A stretch of DNA of 64,000 nucleotides from Deltaproteobacteria bacterium (GCA_002731275.1 PCBK01000052.1:1-64000); one strand, 5' to 3'; positions 34,579-44,267 are shown, counted from the stretch's first letter. Notes: generated from the sequence alone by a model not told the origin. Translations and numbers: made by a program.

Positions 34579-35364
34579 TCAGGGGACGTAGGACGCGACT
34601 TTGGTTTGGGCTTTCTTGAAGATACTGTAACAAGCGCGCTTTTGGGCAGGTTTCTCTTCGGTGAGCTTCAGGCACTGTCGTGATGTGCGCACAGCGTCTC
34701 TGTATCGCTTGAGTTGAAGTTCGGTGTTGGCGAGCAAAAAGAAGCCTTCGGGAAATTTTTTGCAGTACAATGTGTAGCGGTAAAACGACTGTCGAGCCTG
34801 TTCGAGCTTCTTTTGAGCGTAGTAGACCTTCCCGAGCATGCGGTGACCTTGACAGAGCCGGGGGCACTCTTTGAGGGTCCGAGCGAGATACTTGAGGGCT
34901 TGCTGTGGCTTTTTGATCTTTTGGTAGGCCCAGCCGAGATTGGCGAGCGCGATACAAGGCGTCTGGTACAGCAAATTGTCGACAGCTTTTTGTAACGTGT
35001 TCACCGCCATCTTCCATCGACGAAGCGCCATATACGCAGAACCAAGGTTGTTCCAGCCTCGTGGGGAGCGAGGGCTGATCTTTAACGCGCGACGAAAATG
35101 CGTCAACGCGTGTTCAAATTGCCCCATCCGCATGTACGTCCCACCGAGCGCTTCTTGCACCCAATAGTTTTGGTCATCGGCTTGCTCCGCCTGGATCAGG
35201 ATCGCAAGGGCGCGACGAAATTGTCCCTGGTTACTCTCGTGGATCCCCAACTTCAAAAGTGAACGCGCGCGCTTCTTTTGTTTGTAAGTCGTCCCCAACA
35301 GACAACCGGGAAGAAACAAAACACAGAGCAAACACACCAACCAAAAAGAACGCATACGAATCAT
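34579..35364 (-). CDS. TPR lipoprotein, PilF/PilW-like
   Basis: A 261-residue lipoprotein. The signal peptide ends in LFLPGC (C21). Residues about 30-245 contain around six tetratricopeptide repeats (for example GWNNLGSAYMALRRWKMAVN and LANLGWAYQKIKKPQQALKY). The layout of a short lipoprotein signal plus six TPRs matches PilF/PilW, the outer-membrane pilotin needed for type IV pilus secretin assembly, but no pilus gene is nearby, so the specific role is unproven. GAGG lies 8 bases upstream of the ATG. It is immediately upstream of recO. Confidence 0.82.
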   Translation of the reverse strand: MIRMRSFWLVCLLCVLFLPGCLLGTTYKQKKRARSLLKLGIHESNQGQFRRALAILIQAEQADDQNYWVQEALGGTYMRMGQFEHALTHFRRALKISPRSPRGWNNLGSAYMALRRWKMAVNTLQKAVDNLLYQTPCIALANLGWAYQKIKKPQQALKYLARTLKECPRLCQGHRMLGKVYYAQKKLEQARQSFYRYTLYCKKFPEGFFLLANTELQLKRYRDAVRTSRQCLKLTEEKPAQKRACYSIFKKAQTKVASYVP

Positions 35365-35511
35365 ATGATGAGCCTCACCGTCAATGCCAGACGCGGCATC
35401 GCTTATGTTGAATGGTCAAACGCCATGCACGATGACGTCTCTTGTTAGTGGCTGAAAACAGCGGGAAAGTCAAGATTTTTGAGCAGGAAGTGTGGAGCTG
35501 CAGGAGGTCGT

Positions 35512-36150
35512 CTACTGGAAGGTCAGATTGTAGATGTGACGATAGTTTTGTGACTCGGAACCCTTTCTCTTGTAATCGAGGACGTAGGGTTTTTGGATGA
35601 AAACGCGACCGCCTTCAAACTTCCCGATACCAAACATCAAGGAGATCGTCCCGCCTGTTGTGCTCTCTTTGTAAGCCTCTATCGCGACCTTGTTTACACC
35701 CTTCTTCACGTAAGGCGTCAGATCAAAGACATCTTGTGGTGCGAGGAGACTCACCTTGCGTGCGACTTTTCCGTTCACGATGATCTTCAAAGAATACCCA
35801 CTCGCTTTGGTGCCACTTCGCTGTACAACTGCGACGTACTTTTTGCTTGGACGGGGCAGCAATGTCACAGGAGGTGTCACTTTCTTTGCGACAGTTCCAG
35901 TCTTTGTCGGTGTCGTTGGGGGTGGAGGAGGCGTCTTCGCGCCCTTCTTTTGGACTTTGTACTGAGAGCCATAGATATATACATCGCCTTTTGCGTCGAC
36001 CTTCACCTTTACGTTGGTGAAGGTTTGATTGGTGATTCCGTTGATGCGCACACCATTGAGGTAGATATTTCGAGCAAAAGAGGCGACCGGAAGGAGTACA
36101 ACACACAGTAAACACACAAACCAAAACACCGTTCTCTTTCTGGAAAACAT
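35512..36150 (-). CDS. Secreted protein of unknown function
   Basis: A 212-residue protein starting at the second of two adjacent ATGs, which is the better spaced from GGAG. It has a cleavable signal peptide (VCLLCVVLLPVASFA). The N-terminal domain (NIYLNGVRINGITNQTFTNV, about 25-62) is beta-rich and reads like a short repeat seen in myxobacterial secreted proteins; a Pro/Thr/Lys-rich linker follows (about 65-100), then a C-terminal beta-sandwich-like domain (about 104-212). No catalytic motif is visible. It shows a promoter and a leader hairpin upstream and is transcribed alone. Confidence 0.72.
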   Translation of the reverse strand: MFSRKRTVFWFVCLLCVVLLPVASFARNIYLNGVRINGITNQTFTNVKVKVDAKGDVYIYGSQYKVQKKGAKTPPPPPTTPTKTGTVAKKVTPPVTLLPRPSKKYVAVVQRSGTKASGYSLKIIVNGKVARKVSLLAPQDVFDLTPYVKKGVNKVAIEAYKESTTGGTISLMFGIGKFEGGRVFIQKPYVLDYKRKGSESQNYRHIYNLTFQ

Positions 36151-36174
36151 CATTCTCTCCTTATCAATTTACGA

Positions 36175-36189
36175 TACCCATCTTGGGTA
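36175..36189 (-). promoter_or_regulatory. Small leader hairpin upstream of the secreted-protein gene
   Basis: TACCCA and TGGGTA are separated by TCT, a perfect 6-bp stem 25 bp upstream of the start codon and just downstream of the likely transcription start. It could be an operator half-site pair or an mRNA 5' stabiliser. Confidence 0.35.
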
Positions 36190-36200
36190 CGTCGGCTTCT

Positions 36201-36229
36201 ACGATAGTGCGGGTTTGTGTATTGTGCAA
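36201..36229 (-). promoter_or_regulatory. Possible sigma-70 promoter for the secreted-protein gene
   Basis: On the minus strand, TTGCAC (36224-36229) and TATCGT (36201-36206) are 17 bp apart, about 50 bp upstream of the start codon. Each box has four consensus bases. Confidence 0.4.
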
Positions 36230-36285
36230 AAAACACCTGCAGATGTCAAACAGCCCTGTTCCCCTCCATTTTCCCGATCACCATT

Positions 36286-38043
36286 TTAAAACATGGGGCT
36301 CTCTGTGATCTCTTCGATGGGGTAGATCTTTTTGATCTGTAACTGGATAGAGCGCTTGCCCTGCCAATAATCGAACTGAGGTCTGTACGCGAGTGTGATC
36401 TCATGTGGCAATGGGTAGACGTTGTGCTGGCCAAAGGCGATGGCTTTTAAACTTCGCTGTGCGGAGACACCGACACGGAGAGAGAGGTGCTTTCCTTCGG
36501 CACCTACGAGTTTTTGTTGTACGACAGGAACTTTACGACCGACGAGCAGCGGCGCAGGGTTGGAGATCCCGTAGGGTTCGAGTTCTTCGATCTCTTCGAG
36601 GAGCATATCCGACAGGTCTGAAGGAGAGAATTCAGCGTCGAACTCCAGCGTCGGGCAAAGATCGTCAGGGGTCAACACTTGTCGCGCATGTTCCGTGAAG
36701 GCTCGACGGAAAGGCACGATTTCATCGACATGAATGGTCAACCCTGCGGCCATCGCGTGACCACCAAATTGTTCGAGGTGTGCCTGACAGGCAGTAAAGC
36801 CTTGATGCAGGTGAAACCCTCGAATACTTCGAGCAGATCCCTTCCCGACTCCTTTTTCCATCGCGATCACGACAGTGGGTCTGTGAAACTCCTCGACAAG
36901 GCGAGATGCGACAATCCCAATGACACCGGGATGCCAGCCTTCATGAGACAAGACAATCGCAGGCTCAGCGAGCATTTTCTCCGACTGTTGGAGCATGTTG
37001 CGCGCTTCGTTGTGGATGTGCTTCTCGATCTCCCGACGCTTTCGGTTCTCTTGATCCAGCTCCTCGGAGAGCCTGTAGGCCTCAGAAGGGTTCTCTGTCG
37101 TGAGCAGCTTGACACCGATCGCAGCATCTCGTAGACGCCCTGCTGCGTTGATTCGAGGTCCCAGCTGATAGCCCAACGTACCGGCAGCAAGACGCTCTAC
37201 ATTGACACGTGCGGTCCGCAACAAAGAGTCCAACCCCAGCCACTGTGTGCGCTTCATTTGTTGGAGACCAACGCGCACAAAGATCCGGTTCACACCGCCA
37301 ACAGGGACGACATCAGCGACCGTTCCAAGAGCGACAATGTCGAGGAATTGTTTGAGATTGGGTTCTGGTCGTTCGTTGAAGTAGCCTCGTTCGCGCAGGT
37401 GAGCACGTAAGGCCATCACAAGATTGAATGTCACGCCTACAGCGGCAAGACCTTTGTCGGGGTATTGGCATCCAGGTTGATGTGGGTTGAGGATCGCAAA
37501 TGCGTCGGGGAGGTCAGGTGGGGTGAGGTGGTGATCGATGATGATGGTCTCGATACCGCGTTCTTTGGCGAGCCTCACTTCATCCACACTGGTGATCCCA
37601 CAATCGACGGTGATCATCAAATCACAGCCAAGCTCTTCGACGAGAGGAATACACGCAGGTCGCAACCCGTAGCCATGTAACACGCGGTTGGGGATAAAGA
37701 AATTCACACGCTCCTCGGGCACACCGATCGAGCGAAAGAACAAGGTGAGCAGAGAGGTCGAGGTCACACCATCGACATCGTAATCACCGTATATCACGAT
37801 GCGTTCATTGGAGAGGATCGCGCTGGCGATGCGCTCGCAGGCTTTGTCGACGCCTTTCATCACAGTGGGATGAGGTAAATCACGCAGAGAGGGAGACAAA
37901 AACTTCTCGGCAACGTCGACATCTTGCACACCACGTAGAGAGAGCAAACGTGCGGTCAAGGCATGCACCCCCAAACCTTTGCGCAACGACTCACAACGTC
38001 CTGTATCTTCTAATTCTTTTTTACGCCATTTTACAGATTCCAT
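36286..38043 (-). CDS. recJ: Single-stranded-DNA-specific exonuclease RecJ
   Basis: RecJ is a manganese-dependent 5'-3' exonuclease of the DHH superfamily, acting in recombination and repair. The 585 residues are of normal length. Metal-site motifs are seen in order: YGDYDVDG (85-92), TVDCGI (145-150), IIDHH (168-172) and the DHHA1 motif GGHAMAAG (about 430). The C-terminal OB-fold follows. The ATG start has a weak purine-rich AGAGAG upstream. Confidence 0.96.
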   Translation of the reverse strand: MESVKWRKKELEDTGRCESLRKGLGVHALTARLLSLRGVQDVDVAEKFLSPSLRDLPHPTVMKGVDKACERIASAILSNERIVIYGDYDVDGVTSTSLLTLFFRSIGVPEERVNFFIPNRVLHGYGLRPACIPLVEELGCDLMITVDCGITSVDEVRLAKERGIETIIIDHHLTPPDLPDAFAILNPHQPGCQYPDKGLAAVGVTFNLVMALRAHLRERGYFNERPEPNLKQFLDIVALGTVADVVPVGGVNRIFVRVGLQQMKRTQWLGLDSLLRTARVNVERLAAGTLGYQLGPRINAAGRLRDAAIGVKLLTTENPSEAYRLSEELDQENRKRREIEKHIHNEARNMLQQSEKMLAEPAIVLSHEGWHPGVIGIVASRLVEEFHRPTVVIAMEKGVGKGSARSIRGFHLHQGFTACQAHLEQFGGHAMAAGLTIHVDEIVPFRRAFTEHARQVLTPDDLCPTLEFDAEFSPSDLSDMLLEEIEELEPYGISNPAPLLVGRKVPVVQQKLVGAEGKHLSLRVGVSAQRSLKAIAFGQHNVYPLPHEITLAYRPQFDYWQGKRSIQLQIKKIYPIEEITESPMF

Positions 38044-38346
38044 GAATCACTCTCTTTCCTTCTCCTTCATGTACTGGGACAATACCAGCACAAATGTCCC
38101 CATATCGCTCCCACACGCTCCACCCTCACAGTGAGATACGTTCGTTCTACGCGCAAAGGAAGCACTCTCAACCACAGCTCGTAGAGCGTGGTGTCTTCTT
38201 TACAGGGTTGGTGATGTGCATGTCATAACGAGACACACGAGCGCCAAGGGCAGCATCATACCACGATGATCATGCGATGGGTAGAGAAAAAAGGGGAGCA
38301 GGGAGTCGGAAGCTGGAGGGGGACAGAGGGTGGTCAGAAGAGACGA
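38044..38346. other. Intergenic region downstream of secF, no gene recognised
   Basis: Just over 300 bp between the secF stop codon and the recJ start. No promoter with good boxes, no T-run terminator and no gene were recognised. Confidence 0.4.
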
Positions 38347-39726
38347 TCAGGAAACACCAGCGCGACGACGACGACGACGTGCACGTTTCTCTTCAGCTTC
38401 TTCCTCAGCAGCGGTCTGCTTACGAGTGAAGTACTCGTTGAGGAAGAAGACGATGGGACTTGCAACCGCGATAGAGGAGTAGGTACCGATCAAGATACCA
38501 AACATCATCGCGAAGGCAAACCAACGAATGTTACTTCCACCGACGAGATAAATAGGAATCACTGCGAGGAAGGTCGTGATCGAGGTCAACAATGTACGAC
38601 TGAGAGTCTCATTGATCGATCGGTTCATCACGCGACCAAAGGCCACCTTGGACTTTTGCCAGTTCTCACGGATACGGTCGTAGACAACGATCGTATCGTT
38701 GAGCGAGTAACCGACAATGGTTAGCAACGCCGCGATGATGCTGAGGTCAAACGGAAGCCACAACGCACTAAACACACCAGCGGTGATGGTGACGTCGTGA
38801 AGCAACGCCGCGACCGCACCAGGTGCGTAGCGGAAGTCGAAACGAATCGCGATGTAGATCAAGATGAAAAGGTTGGCGAGCAAGAGCGCCAGGATACCAT
38901 CGTTTCGAAGTTTTTGACCAACACGAGGACCAACAGACTCAACGCGCGTGACTTTAAAGCTGTTTGCGCCGTAAATCTGCTGCAGGTTTTGTTGAATTTT
39001 CGCGCTCAATCCAGCGAAAGAGACAGCGTATTCATAACCACCTGTTTCACTCACAGGTCCTTCAACTTCGATCTTTCCGAGGCCAGCGCCTTTGAAAAGT
39101 TTCGCCAACACGGCAACATCCGTGCCTTTTTTGGCGGTCTTTTTCTGTTTGTCGGCTTTTTTGGCCTTCTTGCTTTTCTTCTTATCGACGCCGGTCAGCT
39201 TGCGAGAGAAGCGGAGATCGATCTTGTCTCCACCTTCACTGCGAAAACGGAAACCGACCAACAAAGACTTACCTTTGTTTTCGATCTCGTTGGTCTTTTT
39301 CGCGGCTTTTTTGCTCGTCGGTTTGGACGTCGCGGCTTTTTTGGGTTTGTTGGGGAAATTCTTCTCGATGTCAGCGCGCAGTTGCTTGATCTGTTTTTCA
39401 GACAAAAAGGACACCGCGCCAAATTTGAACAAGAAGCCACGACCTGTACCAAAGCGCTGGACTTCGTACTTGGTGTTGGGGAATTTCTTTTTCAAATCTT
39501 TCAAGATACGTCCCTGCTTGAGACGTTCTGCGGCGACCTTGTTGCTAAACTCAACCTGGATCTCGGTACCGCCAGAGAAGTCGATACCAAAGTTCATCCC
39601 TCGGACAAACAACAACACCAAACTAGCGACAAAAGCGAATCCGGACACCGTGAGAAATTTGCGGCGAAATCCGATAATTTCGAATTTGACATCGTGCGCG
39701 ATAACCTCGCGGAACTTTGTAGCCAT
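38347..39726 (-). CDS. secF: Protein translocase subunit SecF
   Basis: SecF forms with SecD a proton-driven inner-membrane complex that pulls exported proteins to the periplasmic side. The 459 residues are long for SecF (usually about 310-330). TM1 and the GMNFGIDFSGGTEIQVEF motif are near 25-60. The periplasmic head carries two lysine/alanine-rich stretches (about 135-155 and 185-205, e.g. KKSKKAKKADKQKK) that explain much of the extra length. TM2-6 contain the conserved GYSLNDTIVVYDRIREN (about 345). It ends in a basic tail. GGAG lies 9 bases before the ATG. It is 19 bp downstream of secD. Confidence 0.96.
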   Translation of the reverse strand: MATKFREVIAHDVKFEIIGFRRKFLTVSGFAFVASLVLLFVRGMNFGIDFSGGTEIQVEFSNKVAAERLKQGRILKDLKKKFPNTKYEVQRFGTGRGFLFKFGAVSFLSEKQIKQLRADIEKNFPNKPKKAATSKPTSKKAAKKTNEIENKGKSLLVGFRFRSEGGDKIDLRFSRKLTGVDKKKSKKAKKADKQKKTAKKGTDVAVLAKLFKGAGLGKIEVEGPVSETGGYEYAVSFAGLSAKIQQNLQQIYGANSFKVTRVESVGPRVGQKLRNDGILALLLANLFILIYIAIRFDFRYAPGAVAALLHDVTITAGVFSALWLPFDLSIIAALLTIVGYSLNDTIVVYDRIRENWQKSKVAFGRVMNRSINETLSRTLLTSITTFLAVIPIYLVGGSNIRWFAFAMMFGILIGTYSSIAVASPIVFFLNEYFTRKQTAAEEEAEEKRARRRRRRAGVS

Positions 39727-39745
39727 TATAATCTGCTCCGTATGA

Positions 39746-41920
39746 TCAAATGCTCAGGGTGGTTCGTGTGCTTTTGCCACTGAGGAATAAGTCGAAAATG
39801 AATCGAGTCACAAAGAGTGCCGTAAACACGGAACAAACAATCCCGATCAACAACGTGACAGCGAAGCCTCGGATGGGTCCTGAACCGTATTGATAGAGGA
39901 CGATACCTGCGATCGCTGTTGTGACGTTGGCGTCAAGAATGGTTGAGAAGGCTTTCTCGTATCCATTTTGGACCGCGATGCGGACCGCTTTCCCAGCGCG
40001 CAACTCTTCTCGAATCCGCTCGAAGATCAAGATGTTTGCATCCACCGCCATACCGATGGTAAGCAAGATCCCCGCCATACCAGGGAGCGTCAGAACCGCA
40101 CCAAACCCTGCCATCACGCCCATCACGAACAAGATGTTGAGCAGCAGCGCGACATTCGCGTTGAAGCCTGCACCCTTGTAGAAGAACAAGATAAACAGGA
40201 TGACGAGGATGAAGCCAACGAGCAAGGAGAGCATACCGCGTTGGATGGAGTCCTTACCAAGTCCGGGACCGACTGTCTTCTCATAGAGCAGATCAACAGG
40301 TGCAGGGAGCGAACCAGATTTAAGGACGAATGCGAGGTCTTTCGCGTCCTTCATCGATTCTTCGTAGGACTTGAGTCCACCGAGGGTGATACGTGCGCGT
40401 CCACCGCCGATGCGGGCTTGGATAACAGGTGCAGAGTCGACACGACCTTCGAGGACGATCGCGAAGCGGTGTCCGACGTGCTTGCCGGTCATATCTTCGA
40501 ATGTCGAAGCGCCTTTACGGTTGAAGTTCAATCCAACCTCTGGTCGGTTCATCTCTGGGTCGAGCTGGGGACGAGCTTCGTCAAGGCCTTCACCAGTGAG
40601 GGAAGCTTTGCGCTCAAGCAAGTACGTACGCCATGGCATATCGTCTTTATCACGTCCACTGATCTCATATGCACCCAAGAAGATCTTGTATTTACGACCG
40701 TAGGAACGACCGAGTTTACGGTTCCATTGATTGATCCAACGCGTCAAGATTTTCTTGTTGTCTCCCCAGAACAGACGATCTGTACCGGGAGCAGCACCGT
40801 TAGGGCGGGAGTAGGATGTGATCACATCTTTCACGCCTTTGGGTTTTTTGGGATCCTTTTTCATCTCATCGAAGATTTTCGACGCGGCAGGCGCATCGTC
40901 TTCAACGACATGGAACGCGAGCAGCGCGGTTTTACCGATGAGTTCTTTTGCACGCTTGGGATCTTTCAAACCGGGAAGCTGGATGACGATCTCAGTCTCA
41001 CCGTACTTCGAAATCGAAGGCTCGGAGACACCGAGTGCGTCAACACGACCACGGATTGTGTCGATCGCTTGGCTGACTGCGGACTCTTGTGATTTTTTGA
41101 TATACTCTGGGCTGTAGCGGACGATGTAGACGCCTGCTTTGCTAGAAGAGTAAGTCTTGAGGTAATCCCAGTTCTTCTCAATGGCGTTGCGTGCTTTGGT
41201 CGCGTCACCTTTGAGAGTGATCTCGATTTCGGATTTGTCGGGATCGTGGAAGATCTGGTTTTTGCTCGTGATGAGTTTTTTCTCGCTCAAGAAAGAGGCG
41301 AGGTCATCAGCGAGGCGGGACGCTTTGTTGTTGATGGCTTTTTCGACATCGACACGCAAGACGAGGTGTGTACCACCTTGCAGGTCCAAACCGAGACGAA
41401 GGTTCTTCTTGTAGGGGAAGAACTTGCGGTACCACCATGGAAGATAGCATCGTTCCCACACAGCGTCTGTCATAAAGGCTTTAGACATGAGTGGTTTTTT
41501 GGTCTTGGGATCGAGCTTAGGCTTGCCTTCGTCGTCCACAACAGGCGTCAGGACAAACTTTGGAATCAAGCGCCCATTTTTGTCGCGCTTGTAGGTGGCT
41601 TTACCACCTTTCTTCTTGGCCTCGGTCTCGAACTCAGGAATACACATGCCATCTTCGCTGCGCGCGAACAATGGAATAGGTTGATTATTTCTGTCCTTGA
41701 CGACCTGACCCTTTTTCTTGCCGGTCTCGTGCTTCTCATACAACACGACCTTTTTTCCGTCTTTCACGACGGGATTTCCTTTAAGGTCGAGCTTGTATTG
41801 GACTTTGAAGCGCGGCATGTAAGTCGGCTTCGGATAGACAAATGTCGGTATCAGCGCACGAACCGCTAAAAGGATCAATGCAATGACAAACAAAAACTTG
41901 AGCCACCAATTGGTTCCCAC
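39746..41920 (-). CDS. secD: Protein translocase subunit SecD with a large periplasmic insertion
   Basis: A 724-residue SecD, partner of SecF. I place the start at GTG 41920, because GGAG lies 6 bases upstream; a TTG four codons earlier has none. TM1 (about 7-26) is followed by some 140 residues not present in typical SecD before the conserved LGLDLQGGTHLVLRV (about 176-190). This insertion is Lys-rich and has repeated phrases such as KGNPVVKDGKKVVLYE, RNNQPIPLF and DKNGRLIPKF. The P1 head (VIQLPGLKDPKRAKELIG) and the TM4-TM6 signature (GMAVDANILIFERIREEL) are intact. It lies 59 bp downstream of yajC. Confidence 0.96.
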   Translation of the reverse strand: MGTNWWLKFLFVIALILLAVRALIPTFVYPKPTYMPRFKVQYKLDLKGNPVVKDGKKVVLYEKHETGKKKGQVVKDRNNQPIPLFARSEDGMCIPEFETEAKKKGGKATYKRDKNGRLIPKFVLTPVVDDEGKPKLDPKTKKPLMSKAFMTDAVWERCYLPWWYRKFFPYKKNLRLGLDLQGGTHLVLRVDVEKAINNKASRLADDLASFLSEKKLITSKNQIFHDPDKSEIEITLKGDATKARNAIEKNWDYLKTYSSSKAGVYIVRYSPEYIKKSQESAVSQAIDTIRGRVDALGVSEPSISKYGETEIVIQLPGLKDPKRAKELIGKTALLAFHVVEDDAPAASKIFDEMKKDPKKPKGVKDVITSYSRPNGAAPGTDRLFWGDNKKILTRWINQWNRKLGRSYGRKYKIFLGAYEISGRDKDDMPWRTYLLERKASLTGEGLDEARPQLDPEMNRPEVGLNFNRKGASTFEDMTGKHVGHRFAIVLEGRVDSAPVIQARIGGGRARITLGGLKSYEESMKDAKDLAFVLKSGSLPAPVDLLYEKTVGPGLGKDSIQRGMLSLLVGFILVILFILFFYKGAGFNANVALLLNILFVMGVMAGFGAVLTLPGMAGILLTIGMAVDANILIFERIREELRAGKAVRIAVQNGYEKAFSTILDANVTTAIAGIVLYQYGSGPIRGFAVTLLIGIVCSVFTALFVTRFIFDLFLSGKSTRTTLSI

Positions 41921-41979
41921 GGTAAACTCCAAACACTTTGGTTAAATGTAGAAAAAAAGAGGATAACACTTTCGGAATA

Positions 41980-42381
41980 TTATTTTTTCTTCTTCTTCAG
42001 AGATGAGCTGCCCTTCTTCGAAGATGATGAAGAAGAGGTCTCTGCCATGGAAGAAGTACTCGCGGTAGCTTGGCCAGGAAGCGCGCCAGCGATCGCGGAG
42101 CGTGAAAACGTGATTTTCACTTTGGGGTACACTTCGAGTACCACTTGGTCGGGTGAAACGGAGAAAACCTCTCCGTGGATACCGCTGTTGGTGATCACGC
42201 GATCGCCTTTTTTCAGACGATCGAGAAATGAGCGGTGTTCCTTTTCACGCTTGCGTTGTGGGCTCAAAATCATGAAGTAAAAGAGAACCATCACAAGTAC
42301 AAGTGGGACCAGCGGGTTTTGCAGAATGGCTCCCAAACCGGTGGGTGCCTTTGCCCCAAGAAACAAAACAAATCCGGTCAC
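41980..42381 (-). CDS. yajC: Preprotein translocase subunit YajC
   Basis: YajC is a small inner-membrane protein that associates with SecDF. This 133-residue protein has one transmembrane helix (NPLVPLVLVMVLFYFMIL, about 22-40) followed by the family signature SPQRKREKEHRSFLDRLKKGDRVITNSGIHGEV. A Ser/Ala-rich and lysine-rich tail (about 105-133) is an extension. The GTG start has a perfect AGGAGG 5 bases upstream. It is the first gene of the yajC-secD-secF operon. Confidence 0.95.
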   Translation of the reverse strand: MTGFVLFLGAKAPTGLGAILQNPLVPLVLVMVLFYFMILSPQRKREKEHRSFLDRLKKGDRVITNSGIHGEVFSVSPDQVVLEVYPKVKITFSRSAIAGALPGQATASTSSMAETSSSSSSKKGSSSLKKKKK

Positions 42382-42866
42382 AAAGACCTCCTATATTCTG
42401 AGTACACATTCCAATCATAAATGGAAGGGGGTGCTACTACTACCAGACTCCACGCAAAAGATCAAGGCAAAATCATCCCATGCAATGATACGACGTTCGA
42501 GCATTGTTTTCTTGCGCACAACCGCCACAAACACCGTACATTGAACACGAAACAACATCACCAAATGCACCAAACTTTGTGCGCTGTGTATCACGAACAT
42601 CACCCAACAGGGTTCCTATTCCCAGCCACACATGGTGCACGAAGAGTCCTCACAACAACAAGCATACACAGACGAATCCATTACATTTTTACAAAGCTAT
42701 TTGCGCTTTTGTGAAAGACACGTCATGCTCTTTGGGCTCGCGTTGTGGTGGGAGGATATTTGTGAAAAAAGACATCACAAAAACACCATCATCCCAACAA
42801 AACACATCTGTATAAACAAGATGTACATGAAAAGCAAGAGAAAACGAAAAAAGAAGGAGAAACTCT
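42382..42866. other. Divergent intergenic region between yajC and the adenylate-enzyme homologue
   Basis: About 485 bp, A/C-rich on the plus strand. It should carry promoters for both flanking genes but I could not pick convincing boxes. Overlapping open frames of about 100 codons have no coding signature. Confidence 0.4.
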
Positions 42867-44267
42867 ATGAGCGAAGCGGAACAACACGCGGCGCACTCTT
42901 TGTCGATCTTCCGGTCACACAAACAACAACCGGCCTTCTTTGAAGGCACAGATCAACACCAATGGGGTGATATCCTCCAACGTGTAGAAGAAAAAGTAGC
43001 AGGCCTCGCAGCTTTGGACATCCATCACGACGATATCGTCTTGCTCTCCCTCCCTCCCTCTGTCGATCTATTCGTCTACGTTTTTGCCTTACAGTACTTG
43101 GGGACAAAGACCGTCGTCCTCCCAACAACCATGCCGAGGGGTGACTTGATGAGGTGGATCAACGCCACCAACATCACCGCGAGCATCCTTGACGCGCAAG
43201 TTGTCCAACGTATCGATATCGATTTACGTCAGCGCCCACAACATCGCGTCGGTATCCTTCACCAAGGTCCACCTCGGGCTGGCTGGCAACAAAGCATATC
43301 TCTCCCAAACACAGGACTTCCAGCACCACACGCGGACACGTTCCAGCTCCTCACACTCTCCTCGGGAACCTTTACACCACCCCATATGCTGCGCTTCACC
43401 AATGCCCAACTCTTGCAATCGGCCAAAGCCTTCGCACAAACCCTTCGAGAACACGTCGACACAACACACGCCACACAACACCTCCCCTGGAATATCACCA
43501 TGTGGACAACCTCTATAGGGTGTTTACTCGCCGAGGGCTCTATCACATTCCCATCCCCAACCTCCCCTCCCCAGCCCATCTCCATCGCGAGCGGTTACGC
43601 CCCCCTCCCCACCTCAGAACATATCCAACACCAATTGCTCGTCGGCCCTTACCCAACACACATTGAATCCTCCACCCCACACCACGCACTTTACACAGTC
43701 GAAGCCGCTGCCGGCGTCGTGTCCTGGTCATCCACTCCCACACACGGACTCGGTACACCTTTGCAAGGGTATCAACTCTCTCTCAAAAGAGAACGCCCTG
43801 TCACACTCGACAAACCCGGCGACATCCAGCTCAAAACAGACACACTGACCCAAGAAACCATCGACATCGAAGGTCGCACCTCCCCTCCCCCAACAGAAAA
43901 CGGCTGGCTCAATACGGAAGACATCGGACAATATGACACACGCAAACGTATCCACCTCCAAGGACCAAAGGCCCGACGCTTTGGCAAGGGAGTCCAACAG
44001 TTTTGGGCCGAGCGCATCGAGAAGCAGCTGCTCCAACATCCCCAAGTTCTCGCCGCGACGTTGTACAACAAACCGACCCCTCCCAAGACGCTCAAGCTGT
44101 GTGTCCAGATCGCTCCCCATACACCAGGACAGGCGACAACGACGCAAAGTGTGCTCGCTTACCTGCGAGAGCACTTTCCTCATTACATGTTACCGACGTT
44201 GATAGAGTTCCGCGATGAGATCCCCAAAAATGCGATGGGGCAGGTTGAATATTGGAGGCTTCCTTGA
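42867..44267 (+). CDS. Degenerate ANL-superfamily (acyl-adenylate-forming) protein
   Basis: A 466-residue protein with the fold pattern of acyl-CoA synthetases/adenylation domains but with decayed motifs. The phosphate loop reads LSSGTFTPPHMLRFT (about 163-177) in place of TSGTTGxPK; the aspartate-containing motif is GWLNTEDIGQYD (about 348); the C-terminal motif reads NAMGQVEY with Q459 where the catalytic lysine normally sits. Those changes predict loss of ordinary adenylation. The C-terminal subdomain (AERIEKQLLQHPQVLAATLY, LPTLIEFRDEIPKN) remains recognisable, so the gene is under constraint as a protein and not simply a pseudogene. GGAG lies 7 bases before the ATG. It might bind acyl groups or act as a partner subunit; no companion enzyme is adjacent. 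Confidence 0.72.
   Translation: MSEAEQHAAHSLSIFRSHKQQPAFFEGTDQHQWGDILQRVEEKVAGLAALDIHHDDIVLLSLPPSVDLFVYVFALQYLGTKTVVLPTTMPRGDLMRWINATNITASILDAQVVQRIDIDLRQRPQHRVGILHQGPPRAGWQQSISLPNTGLPAPHADTFQLLTLSSGTFTPPHMLRFTNAQLLQSAKAFAQTLREHVDTTHATQHLPWNITMWTTSIGCLLAEGSITFPSPTSPPQPISIASGYAPLPTSEHIQHQLLVGPYPTHIESSTPHHALYTVEAAAGVVSWSSTPTHGLGTPLQGYQLSLKRERPVTLDKPGDIQLKTDTLTQETIDIEGRTSPPPTENGWLNTEDIGQYDTRKRIHLQGPKARRFGKGVQQFWAERIEKQLLQHPQVLAATLYNKPTPPKTLKLCVQIAPHTPGQATTTQSVLAYLREHFPHYMLPTLIEFRDEIPKNAMGQVEYWRLP

Noticed and set aside
34579-35364. Type IV pilus locus suggested by the PilF-like lipoprotein
   Set aside because: No other pil gene is present in the window; the neighbours are recO and a deoxynucleoside kinase.
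39968-41092. A 374-codon plus-strand frame antisense to secD
   Set aside because: Same reasoning: it lies within secD, whose motifs are intact.
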